Shown piece by piece: positions 15,647-23,331 of a stretch of 46,906 nt of DNA. The DNA is from a virus, in the IMG/VR virus record IMGVR_UViG_3300017779_000020, positions 1 to 46,906 of that record, one strand, 5' to 3'. The translations under genes and the position numbers were made by a program. Positions within the stretch are counted from its first letter, which is position 1. Each line of letters begins with the position of its first letter. Under the pieces are notes generated by a model. It was given only the letters and a program-made list of their open reading frames with translations, made no database searches and was not told the DNA's origin.

Positions 15647-17626
15647 TTAACCAAGAGCAAGTGAAAATGCGATTGATTGTGCTTTACTTGATTTTGTGTC
15701 TAATTGTGTTTGGATTGCACTAGTAACCCCAACCGTATGATTTAATTGTGTTGCAGTTGCTGTGACAGCCACATCTTCGTTTACTTTAGGACTTGTCAAT
15801 GTTTTGTTAGTAAATGTAGTTGTAGATGAAGCAGTTGTAAATCCAGATGATGAGTTATCGTAGTTAGATAAGTCATTATCCACAACAAAATTTAATGTTG
15901 CAGCTGTATCATCATAGGTAACCGTAATTCTAGTTTCAGTATTACTACCAACCATTGCACCTACAATGTCTTGTATTCTTTCAGCGACTAACGATACAGC
16001 ACCTGAAGCCACAGAGAAGTCTGCACTAGTAAATGAAGCGATACCTTTATTAGATGTTGTAGCGTCTTCTCCTGCGATAGTTAACGTATCACCAGAAGCA
16101 GTTGTATTAATACCTGCACCTGCAAGAAACTCTAAATTACCACCTAATGAAACTCCTCCAGCAGTTGAACTTTCATCTGTAAATGCAAATGATGAATTTG
16201 CTAGCATAGTGTTAGAAACTGTGCCACTATCACCTGTACCTATAAGAGTACCAGTTGCAATAGGTAGAGTTAATACTGCTGAACTACCTGCAGAATGTGG
16301 TTGTGCCTGTATAGTTTGTGCGTGAGCATTAGAAACCTCACAATAAAATTTAACTTTAGACACAGCGCCTGTGCCTGTTCTTATGTCAATTAAACCATCA
16401 GATACACTAACACCGCCTGAAGTACCATTACCATCCATAACAACTTTACCAGTGCCGTGAGGCAATAGGTCAATATTAGCATTTGATAATGTAATAATGT
16501 CATTACCATTCATATCTAAATTACCACCTAGACTTGGTGTAGTGTCATCTGATAAGTCAGATAATCCTGCACCTGAAGCGGCAGTTGCAGAGATGAAAGA
16601 TAAATTACCTGAACCATCTGTTGATAATATTTGATTAGCGTCACCATCATTGACAGGTAAAGTTAAAGTGACATTACCTGCTAAACTAGATGAAGCAACT
16701 AAAGATACAGCGTGTGTTGTACCAGATTTATAAATTTTATTTCCTGCACTTGATATTGTGCCATGTGTAAAAGCAAGATTGCCTGAACTTGAGCCTGTAA
16801 ATGAACCTGTACCTACTATAAACTCATCAACATTTTCATCAAAACCTATGATTGCATTAGCACTATCACCTCTTTCAATAACGATACCAGCGTCACCTGA
16901 TGGTGTGCCAGTTGTACCAGTTCCTAATTCAATGAACTTATCTGCTATTGTTGTATTTGTAGATGACAAAGTAGTTGTACTACCACTCACAGTCATATTA
17001 CCAGCAACTGTTAAATTACCAGCAACACTTAAACCATCGCCTGCACCAATCTCAACAACAGTTGAGTCAGTAGATTTAATTACATTACCAGCAATATTAA
17101 TTGTACCAGCAGTTAAATCAGATACACCTGCGATTGTTGTAGCACTAGCACCTAAACTGATAGATGTAGTACCAACGGTTACAGCAGAGTTTGCTAATTT
17201 AGAATTTGCTATAGCAGCACTAGATTTAATATCAGCATTTACAATGTTTGTAATTGTATTGTTATCTGAGTCTATTGTTTTATTTGTAAGTGTTTTAGAT
17301 GTCGCAGAAAATAATGTATCTAATTGTGATAAGGTAACTCTACCTTCAACACCACCATCTGATAATAATATCTGATCGCCTGCAACAAGTGTAGAACCTG
17401 TCTTATCTGTAGCTCCGTCTATGTTTACAATTGCTTCAACAGAACCAAATTCTAAAGCAGAACCACCTGTGTTTACTTTTAGTACCTGACCTGCAGAACC
17501 TATTGATAAAGCTGCACCTATACCACCATGTGCTAAAGGTACAAACTCACCAGTTTGATATTCTGCTAATCCAGTTGCGACACCACTATCATTAAATACG
17601 GTTCTTATAGGCGTTTTACTTGACAT
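15647..17626 (-). CDS. Fibre-type virion structural protein, 659 aa
   Basis: Low-complexity beta-repeat protein rich in S, T, G, A and N. Contains fibre motifs: FVPLAHGGIGAAL near the N-terminus, two LTNKT segments (LTNKTIDSD and FTNKTLTSP), VNADIKSSAAIANSKLA as in the neighbouring adhesins, paired VAGNLTVAGNMTVSG strands and SLGGNLDMNGNDI/SLGGNLEFLAG. Such proteins are common as tail fibre or whisker-like subunits of marine T4-likes. It ends IAFSLALG, resembling the end AIAQAVALG of the cupredoxin-like protein. Third in a three-gene unit directly before gp13, the T4 position of fibritin (wac), but no fibritin match is seen. Confidence 0.8.
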   Translation of the reverse strand: MSSKTPIRTVFNDSGVATGLAEYQTGEFVPLAHGGIGAALSIGSAGQVLKVNTGGSALEFGSVEAIVNIDGATDKTGSTLVAGDQILLSDGGVEGRVTLSQLDTLFSATSKTLTNKTIDSDNNTITNIVNADIKSSAAIANSKLANSAVTVGTTSISLGASATTIAGVSDLTAGTINIAGNVIKSTDSTVVEIGAGDGLSVAGNLTVAGNMTVSGSTTTLSSTNTTIADKFIELGTGTTGTPSGDAGIVIERGDSANAIIGFDENVDEFIVGTGSFTGSSSGNLAFTHGTISSAGNKIYKSGTTHAVSLVASSSLAGNVTLTLPVNDGDANQILSTDGSGNLSFISATAASGAGLSDLSDDTTPSLGGNLDMNGNDIITLSNANIDLLPHGTGKVVMDGNGTSGGVSVSDGLIDIRTGTGAVSKVKFYCEVSNAHAQTIQAQPHSAGSSAVLTLPIATGTLIGTGDSGTVSNTMLANSSFAFTDESSTAGGVSLGGNLEFLAGAGINTTASGDTLTIAGEDATTSNKGIASFTSADFSVASGAVSLVAERIQDIVGAMVGSNTETRITVTYDDTAATLNFVVDNDLSNYDNSSSGFTTASSTTTFTNKTLTSPKVNEDVAVTATATQLNHTVGVTSAIQTQLDTKSSKAQSIAFSLALG

Positions 17627-17645
17627 ATGTTATATTTAGTTACCT

Positions 17646-18836
17646 CTAAAATTGAAATAGTGTAATATTACTATCTGCTAGATTACTCCCATTTGATAAT
17701 GTAAATGTTTTTGCACCTGTATAAACAAACTTATCATCTACAACAGAGTTAAAGTTAAAACTAGTATTTGAACTTGACAATCCACCTGCCTTTGTAAAGA
17801 AAGGAACAATAGTTGCAGCTTGTTCAGCACCACCAGAACCTGTCACAGCAACAGCAATTTTGTTTGTACCTGCTTTTGAACCTTCAGGTAAAGTCACACC
17901 AGTTGCTGACACAGCAACAGTACCAGTACCATCTGAACTAATCGTTGCACCACCAAGGTTAATTGTTTCTCCTGCCAAGAATATTTCTTTAAATCTTTTA
18001 GACGCACTACCTAAACTTCTAGTGCCATTACCATCAGGTATAATATCTTGGTCTACAGCAGATAAGTCACTTGCAACTTCTCCGAAGTCATATTTACCAG
18101 TTGTAGAATTATATTTTAATGCGTATCCGTTTTGTTGTGCTGATATATTAACATCATCCATTTGTGATATTTTAGTTGAACCACCACCGCCAATTGATGA
18201 CATTTGTTGAGATACTAACTCTTTAAATTTAAAGAACTCTTTTTTAAGTCCTTCTAAATCGTTTATATCTTCGTTTAATTTAACACCAGTGTTTTTAGAA
18301 ATTTTAGATAACTCTTTAAACACATCTTGTGGATTAATGTCTTTTGTTTCTGGCTTTTCTTCTACTTTTATAATGTTTGGATTTGCAATTTCACCAGCAG
18401 CTTGATCTACTAATGAAGGCTCTGTTAATAATACTTGATTTGCTTGATGTACAGCTTCTTTAATTTCATCTAAATTAGGTTCTTGTTCTTTTTTAATTTG
18501 TTTATCTAATTCTTCTATATCGTAAGCCTCTGTGTCTAATTCATTTTCTATAGGTTCTAAATCTTTTTGTGATTTTTCTGACTCAGATTCTTTTTCTTCT
18601 TTTGCAAAAAGTAATTTTTCTAATTGTAATAATTTCTTTTGATCATTTTCTCTTTGCTCTTTTAGTTTTTTCTTTTCGCTGTTTATGGCAGAAAAGAAAT
18701 CTTTTAATTCTGTTGCTTTGACCGTGACAGATACTTTGTCATTGCTTAATAATGATTCGTTTTCATTTTGTTCTTTAACTGATTTCTTTTTACCTTCAGA
18801 TATAATTTTAAAAAAATCAGATAACTCTTTAGTCAT
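17646..18836 (-). CDS. Coiled-coil plus fibre-repeat structural protein, 396 aa
   Basis: Two-part protein. Residues 1-215 are strongly charged and helical (coiled coil likely), with a repeated N-terminal motif: LSDFFKIISEGKKKS at 5-19 and LKDFFSAINSEKKKL at 45-59. After a GGGGS hinge (216-220) comes a fibre-like beta region: KISQMDDVNIS, RSLGSASKRFKEIFLAG and INLGGATIS, as in many marine phage fibres. The hinge suggests a stalk joined to a blade. Starts in a TAATG overlap with the 115-aa gene. Exact virion location unknown. Confidence 0.78.
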   Translation of the reverse strand: MTKELSDFFKIISEGKKKSVKEQNENESLLSNDKVSVTVKATELKDFFSAINSEKKKLKEQRENDQKKLLQLEKLLFAKEEKESESEKSQKDLEPIENELDTEAYDIEELDKQIKKEQEPNLDEIKEAVHQANQVLLTEPSLVDQAAGEIANPNIIKVEEKPETKDINPQDVFKELSKISKNTGVKLNEDINDLEGLKKEFFKFKELVSQQMSSIGGGGSTKISQMDDVNISAQQNGYALKYNSTTGKYDFGEVASDLSAVDQDIIPDGNGTRSLGSASKRFKEIFLAGETINLGGATISSDGTGTVAVSATGVTLPEGSKAGTNKIAVAVTGSGGAEQAATIVPFFTKAGGLSSSNTSFNFNSVVDDKFVYTGAKTFTLSNGSNLADSNITLFQF

Positions 18837-19183
18837 TATTGTGTTGCCTGAGGATGAACTGTAATTATGCCGTAATGTACTTTCTCTACCGTTGAGTCAT
18901 TTAAATTAATCTCAATGTCGTAAACATATCTACCGTCATCTAAACTAGTTGTATCGCTGTTTGATAATTGAATTTTATAGGTACCTGCTGTACCTGATAC
19001 TATTGATATTGTGAATGTGGCACTTGCAGACTCAGACGCATAAGATTTTCTCATCTGACCTGTTAGTGTTAGTCCTGATATATCATACGCAGTAGAACCA
19101 TCTGTGGTAACCGTTAATGTTCTATTAAGATTAGCACCTTGATTAATACTGAAATTTTCTGCTGTTCTTGCTGTAGTAGCCAT
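18836..19183 (-). CDS. Ig-like (BppU-type) virion protein, 115 aa
   Basis: Small beta-sandwich-like protein with the pattern NFSINQGANLNRTLTVT, YDISGLTLTGQMRKSY, a TFTISI strand, and LDDGRYVYDIEINL before GIITVHP. This resembles the N-terminal domain of phage baseplate upper proteins (BppU) and a protein common in marine T4-likes. Opens a three-gene unit under a perfect late promoter with the two fibre-type proteins, so probably a tail or fibre component. Confidence 0.75.
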   Translation of the reverse strand: MATTARTAENFSINQGANLNRTLTVTTDGSTAYDISGLTLTGQMRKSYASESASATFTISIVSGTAGTYKIQLSNSDTTSLDDGRYVYDIEINLNDSTVEKVHYGIITVHPQATQ

Positions 19184-19208
19184 AACTATCTCTCTTATTG
19201 TTATGTAC

Positions 19209-19216
19209 TATTTATA
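19209..19216 (-). promoter_or_regulatory. Late promoter TATAAATA for the 115/396/659-aa unit
   Basis: Perfect late box 25 nt upstream of the 115-aa gene, directly abutting the stop of the preceding oxygenase gene. Confidence 0.8.
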
Positions 19217-19972
19217 CTATTTTTTTCTTATGTTTTCTATATTAACTGCCCCAAAACTTTCATGTCCTACACCTCTTATTGACTCGTATTGACCTTCTTT
19301 CCATTTCTGTTTAAAGTTAAATGATACTGATACACGCCAACCATCTTCACCTTTTAGATTACACATGTTTTGTGCTACTTCATGTGTTAACCAACCAGGA
19401 AACATTATCAATCTTCCCTCTATGGGTTGATAGTGTACCTCTCTCCAGTAGTGTAGTGGTTTATCTTTTGAGTGATCCATTATAGGCATATCAAGGTGTC
19501 GTTGACCACAAGGGTCTGTAAACCATATATGACCACAATTAGGTGGGCATTTAATATAATAGACACCAGACCATTGAGCGCCTGGGTGTACATGATTCTT
19601 ATTGTGTGAGTATTTGTAATTTACATTTGCCCACATGTTATCACATATAGGTTCAGTTTTAGGATGATATCCCTCTGCTTCAAATATCTCTTGTTGCATT
19701 TTGAACATTTCCTCTAATAGAGTTTTATATTCTTTTCTGTGGTGCATATCAACAGCACTATGCCAACCTAGAGAATTTGATCTAGTGATACCTTTTTCAT
19801 CTCTTTTTTTCCACGCCTTGATGTGTTTCAATAGATGTTTATTTAATTTTTCAGCGATAGGTAAATCTTTATAGAAGATAGGGGATGCAAAGAAAAACTC
19901 CCTTGCTAACCTACCTTGTGTTTTAGCAATTTTATCTTCTTTTTTAATTTTTTTACTTGAATGTTGGGCCAT
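19217..19972 (-). CDS. 2OG-Fe(II) oxygenase, TIGR02466-like
   Basis: 251 aa. Fe(II)/2-oxoglutarate dioxygenase of the phage TIGR02466 type. Metal and substrate residues visible: HVHPGAQWSGVYYI (His127/His129), LIMFPGWLTHEV (His197), and WRVSVSFNF with Arg213 for 2OG binding. The N-terminal FFFASPIFYKDLP matches the family opening (a conserved 'fP.p.y' strand). It overlaps the upstream oxygenase gene by 20 nt, so the two are probably co-translated. Substrate unknown; late-type promoter context points to a role during virion assembly. Confidence 0.82.
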   Translation of the reverse strand: MAQHSSKKIKKEDKIAKTQGRLAREFFFASPIFYKDLPIAEKLNKHLLKHIKAWKKRDEKGITRSNSLGWHSAVDMHHRKEYKTLLEEMFKMQQEIFEAEGYHPKTEPICDNMWANVNYKYSHNKNHVHPGAQWSGVYYIKCPPNCGHIWFTDPCGQRHLDMPIMDHSKDKPLHYWREVHYQPIEGRLIMFPGWLTHEVAQNMCNLKGEDGWRVSVSFNFKQKWKEGQYESIRGVGHESFGAVNIENIRKK

Positions 19973-20582
19973 GTATCCATCCTACGATTGCATGTCTAGT
20001 TCCTTTAGTGACCTTACTTACTCTATGAGGTAAGAATGATGGATAGATTATACAGACACCTTTTTGTCTGAAACCTTTTGTATCTACTTTAGTTCCTATA
20101 AATTCAACATCACCACCCTCATAATCTTTACTGTCAGAAAGTTGTATTGTAAAACTTAATTTTCTATGACATACTGAATTACCAGTATCAACGTGCCAAT
20201 CATAATGACCACCTTTTGTATATTTCATAATCATAGGTGCGTCAACATCTAAAAATCCTTGTACGTCAAATTTAAATCTAGCGTTATTAGCTTGTTTTCC
20301 TAACTCTAATATTCTTGTTAGTGGCCAACCTTGTTGATTAATAGGTAATACTTGTTGTTCTACGTTTCTAATTTTTTTATTGATACCACCACCAACTGTT
20401 TCACCTGACATCCATAATTCATCTACACATGCTTTTACCAATGCGTCACATTGTTTTGTATCAAAAAATGTTGCGTGTAATACTGAACAGAATTGATTAT
20501 TTGCTTGTAGATTGACTTGTGTAGGTTTTGTTTGATCTACTTTTGTTTTCTTAGGTGTTTTTATCTTTTTTGTTTTAGGCAT
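19953..20582 (-). CDS. 2OG-Fe(II) oxygenase, PKHD/prolyl-hydroxylase type
   Basis: 209 aa. The complete iron-binding facial triad is visible: HVD (His130, Asp132) in HYDWHVDTG and His186 in FLPHRV, with Arg196 (GTRHAIVGW) for 2-oxoglutarate. The middle strands LSFTIQLSD, YEGGDVEF and GVCIIYPSF follow the P4Hc/PKHD (PiuC-like) plan. The first roughly 25 residues are Lys/Thr-rich and probably disordered. A different subfamily from the three neighbouring oxygenases. Preceded by GAGGAGTATATA and a CATAAATA late box. Confidence 0.9.
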   Translation of the reverse strand: MPKTKKIKTPKKTKVDQTKPTQVNLQANNQFCSVLHATFFDTKQCDALVKACVDELWMSGETVGGGINKKIRNVEQQVLPINQQGWPLTRILELGKQANNARFKFDVQGFLDVDAPMIMKYTKGGHYDWHVDTGNSVCHRKLSFTIQLSDSKDYEGGDVEFIGTKVDTKGFRQKGVCIIYPSFLPHRVSKVTKGTRHAIVGWIHGPTFK

Positions 20583-20607
20583 TATATACTCCTCAATTCA
20601 TTTTATA

Positions 20608-20615
20608 TATTTATG
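20608..20615 (-). promoter_or_regulatory. Late promoter box CATAAATA for two oxygenase genes
   Basis: One-base variant of the late box 25 nt upstream of the PKHD-type oxygenase. It overlaps the stop region of the preceding gene. Confidence 0.55.
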
Positions 20616-21363
20616 ATGTTGTTTTAGTTGTGCTGTTAGGATCAAGCGTAGCTTGTAAATTAAAATGAATAAATCTAAACTTATCTTTACCCTTGTGATG
20701 TACATATGAATGTGGCATGTATGAGTTAAAAAAGATAAATTGTCCTGGCTTTACTTTATAGTGTACCTGTTGACTACCATAATTTATTTTACTCTGATCT
20801 TTCATCTGTAAATCTGTCATCTTTTTACCTGGTCTAGGATCCCAAAATACAGGATGAGATGTCTTCTCATTACATTTTAAAAAATAGAAACCAGATATGT
20901 GATTATTACCATGTTCATGTATATCATGGAAACCACCTTCTTCAGGAAACTCTTGTACCCATAATTCAGTCAACAAAGGTATTCTTCCTGTTAGATTATA
21001 ACCTTGCCAAGATAATATATTCCATGATTGTTGTAAAATAAGATTTGCTATTTCTTTAAATTCTGGATATTGCCATAGCAATTCACTATGAAGTGAATTA
21101 GGCATAGTTTTAGCAGGATCTTTAGGGTCTTTTATTTTCTTCTTCCAGTTTTTTTTAAGTCTTTCAATAATAGGATCGGATGCCTTGTTTAAAGGTTCAA
21201 CCCACTCTGGTTTTTTAGAGATATATATTGGGCATTTAAAAGTTTCTTCAACATTAAATTCTAATTGTTCTTGTCCAGGCATAAGCATTTGTGGTTTGCT
21301 TTGCGCCTCTTGTTGTGTTGATATAAAAAGACTTTCTTCTTGTTTTTTAGATTCTTTACTCAT
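20611..21363 (-). CDS. 2OG-Fe(II) oxygenase, TIGR02466-like, divergent
   Basis: 250 aa. After a disordered Gln/Glu-rich N-terminus (1-40) comes FKCPIYISKKPEW, then LWVQEFPEEGGFHDIHEHG and ISGFYFLKC (His149/His151 candidates), PVFWDPRPG, and FIFFNSYMPHSYV (His218) with FRFIHFNLQ (Arg230). This is the same architecture as the 251-aa oxygenase but only distantly similar. The upstream gap holds no TATAAATA box; it probably reads from the promoter at 22092. Confidence 0.78.
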   Translation of the reverse strand: MSKESKKQEESLFISTQQEAQSKPQMLMPGQEQLEFNVEETFKCPIYISKKPEWVEPLNKASDPIIERLKKNWKKKIKDPKDPAKTMPNSLHSELLWQYPEFKEIANLILQQSWNILSWQGYNLTGRIPLLTELWVQEFPEEGGFHDIHEHGNNHISGFYFLKCNEKTSHPVFWDPRPGKKMTDLQMKDQSKINYGSQQVHYKVKPGQFIFFNSYMPHSYVHHKGKDKFRFIHFNLQATLDPNSTTKTTS

Positions 21364-21404
21364 TTCATAATCCTATCATATTTTAATATATTTGTCAAGC
21401 TTTA

Positions 21405-22073
21405 CTATTTAACTGTATATTTACCTACTTTAGGCATTCTTCCACCTTGGCCAGGTTCACCTTTATTTAATTTTCCCCACTTAGGATCAACCCAACCTCT
21501 ACCGAAATTGTTAGTTTCACCCAACACCCATTGCCAAACTTTTTTTCCTCTTTCTTTTTTTGCCTCTTTACTTATGCCTTTTTCTTGTTCAGTAGGTTCT
21601 CTATCTAAAGATTTTCCTTGGGGATTCATATGAGACATTACTTTACCTTGATTAGCTGCGTCAAGCCACGCTCTCATATTCATGGATTTATTAGGTTTAT
21701 ATTCTTGTTGCCATGCACCTGTAATTTTATTTTGTATTAATTTACCTTTTCCAGGTACTGCTTTTTTAGGTTTTGTATACCACCACCTTGATATGCCTCT
21801 ACCCATATCTGCCATCTTTTTAGCAAATGCTTTACTGTTTTCTTTAAATGATCTAAAGTTTTTTGCGTTCTCAATATCAAGCTCTCTCATCACATGGTCT
21901 CTTCTCCAACGCATTGCTCTTTGTTCTTCACTTTCCATATATTGATGTTCAAACTCTCTCAACTGGACTAAAGTTATCTCACCTCTTTCAAAGGCCTTTT
22001 TCTTATCAGCATATGCGTGTAAGTTATGAACTTCCCACTCATAGCCTTCAGGTATTTTGTATTTATCCGACAT
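21405..22073 (-). CDS. Unknown basic protein, 222 aa
   Basis: Not recognised. Starts MSDKYKIPEGYEWEVHNLHA, followed by a charged helical region (ERGEITLVQLREFEHQYMES), then a Trp- and Lys-rich second half with RWWYTKPKKAVPGKGKLIQN, AWQQEYKP, KKVWQWVLGETNNFGRGW and WGKLNKGEPGQGG. Strongly basic, without signal peptide or membrane segment. It has its own perfect late promoter whose predicted transcript begins with the ribosome site AGGAG. Possibly a minor virion or nucleic-acid-binding protein; no function can be assigned. Confidence 0.72.
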   Translation of the reverse strand: MSDKYKIPEGYEWEVHNLHAYADKKKAFERGEITLVQLREFEHQYMESEEQRAMRWRRDHVMRELDIENAKNFRSFKENSKAFAKKMADMGRGISRWWYTKPKKAVPGKGKLIQNKITGAWQQEYKPNKSMNMRAWLDAANQGKVMSHMNPQGKSLDREPTEQEKGISKEAKKERGKKVWQWVLGETNNFGRGWVDPKWGKLNKGEPGQGGRMPKVGKYTVK

Positions 22074-22091
22074 GTTATAATCTCCTAATTC

Positions 22092-22099
22092 TATTTATA
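22092..22099 (-). promoter_or_regulatory. Late promoter TATAAATA for the 222-aa gene
   Basis: Perfect late box 18 nt upstream of the start. It overlaps the last codons/stop of the methyltransferase gene. Confidence 0.8.
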
Positions 22100-22661
22100 C
22101 TCTCTTATAGACACAAAAATATGCCCTTAGATATGGTTTAATATTGCTATAATAATATGTATCTCTTATACTTTCAAGTTTAAAGTTATCGCCAAATACA
22201 CTTTCTAATTGTTTCTCACTAAATCTATAAGGTCCCGATTGATTTGCTAGATGATGAAACCTTACCTCATATGGACTCAATACTTTCAATAAAATTCTAC
22301 TATTTTTTTTAGTAATTTTTTTTATTATTGTAAAGTAATTATTGACTGTGGATAATACAAATATATTGTGTAGTAAACCTCTGTCAATGATGTAATCAAA
22401 CTTACCTTTTATTTTAGTATCTAATATATCATCTCTACTAAAGTCTTTTAATTTATATTTTAATTTTTCAACTATGTCTGTTGATTTAACTTTAAAACCA
22501 AGTTTTTGTAAAAAGAAACTTTGTGTGCCATCACCACAACCTAAATCTAATATTGTTTTACTCTTTACAATATTTTTAAAATACTTCTTTAGGTCATCAT
22601 CTAACTTATGATAATTCCAAGGCGTATTATTTTCTTCATATTGTTTCTGCCAATCAATCAT
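22095..22661 (-). CDS. Class I SAM-dependent methyltransferase
   Basis: 188 aa. Motif I ILDLGCGDGT (37-46), an acidic residue after beta-2 (STDIVEKL) and a motif II-like DYIIDRGLLHNI identify a Rossmann SAM methyltransferase. The opening WQKQYEENNTPWNYHKL resembles TehB/thiopurine-methyltransferase-type small-molecule enzymes rather than DNA methylases; no DPPY or PC motif is seen. It overlaps the preceding oxygenase gene by 8 nt, so the two are likely coupled. Substrate unknown. Confidence 0.85.
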   Translation of the reverse strand: MIDWQKQYEENNTPWNYHKLDDDLKKYFKNIVKSKTILDLGCGDGTQSFFLQKLGFKVKSTDIVEKLKYKLKDFSRDDILDTKIKGKFDYIIDRGLLHNIFVLSTVNNYFTIIKKITKKNSRILLKVLSPYEVRFHHLANQSGPYRFSEKQLESVFGDNFKLESIRDTYYYSNIKPYLRAYFCVYKRV

Positions 22662-23313
22662 AATTTTTCTTAATCTGTTTTAATAGTTTGTCATTAATGT
22701 GTTTTGGTATTGGTGGTTGTGATTTACCATATATTGATGTGGTATAAAAATCAAATGATATGCAAACTCTATCATCATCAGCATTATATTCTTTCAATAC
22801 ACCATGAGATATGTCACCTGGGAATAATATTATTTTACCAGGTTCTACCTTATATAAAACTGTGTTTTGTGTGAACTCATTAGCCACAAGTATAGGATCA
22901 TTCTTTCTATACTTTGCAAGATAAAGATTATCGTTTATATCTGTGCTGTTGATATATAACACGCCACTAATATATGCCTTTGAATGATTATGTTCAGAGA
23001 CCTTAGAACCTTTTTTAGCAAAATTGACCCACGACTTTCCTAAATATAAGAACTCTTTATCTAAATCTATCCCTCTCACTTTAGCATATTCGATAGCACG
23101 TTCTTCTATGTAATCAAATATCTTCTTAAATTTTTTATCGAAATGTATGTATGAATTTATTGTTGCAACACCTGTCTTTATATTACCTTGCACTAACAAT
23201 TCTTTATTATTGTCAGGTGTGTATTTTTTTAGATGAGGTATTAGAGACCTTAGGTGTGCTAGGTCTTTATAATGCTCATAATATATTGGTGTAGGAAACC
23301 ACTTTTGTATCAT
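22654..23313 (-). CDS. 2OG-Fe(II) oxygenase, PF13759-like
   Basis: 219 aa. Begins with the family opening WFPTPIYYEHY, has KSWVNFAKKGS then SEHNHSKAYISGVLYI (His108/His110), IILFPGDISHGV (His170) and DRVCISFDF (Arg182). This is the phage 2OG-oxygenase layout: HxH-type metal motif, distal His, and Arg for 2-oxoglutarate. Follows directly on the last adhesin gene, with only a weak AATAAATA box and no strong ribosome site. First of four oxygenases in 4.1 kb. Confidence 0.82.
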   Translation of the reverse strand: MIQKWFPTPIYYEHYKDLAHLRSLIPHLKKYTPDNNKELLVQGNIKTGVATINSYIHFDKKFKKIFDYIEERAIEYAKVRGIDLDKEFLYLGKSWVNFAKKGSKVSEHNHSKAYISGVLYINSTDINDNLYLAKYRKNDPILVANEFTQNTVLYKVEPGKIILFPGDISHGVLKEYNADDDRVCISFDFYTTSIYGKSQPPIPKHINDKLLKQIKKNYD

Positions 23314-23323
23314 AATATAGTAT

Positions 23324-23331
23324 TATTTATT
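23324..23331 (-). promoter_or_regulatory. Possible late box AATAAATA for oxygenase-methyltransferase pair
   Basis: One-base variant overlapping the stop codon of the last adhesin gene and 10 nt before the oxygenase start. Because TAATAAATAA also arises from the stop codon context, this is a weak call. Confidence 0.35.

Noticed and set aside
21364-21404. Sigma-70-like TTGACA with TAGGAT at 17-nt spacing before the 250-aa oxygenase
   Set aside because: The -10 match is poor and would overlap the ribosome site; no other gene in the block shows sigma-70 elements.
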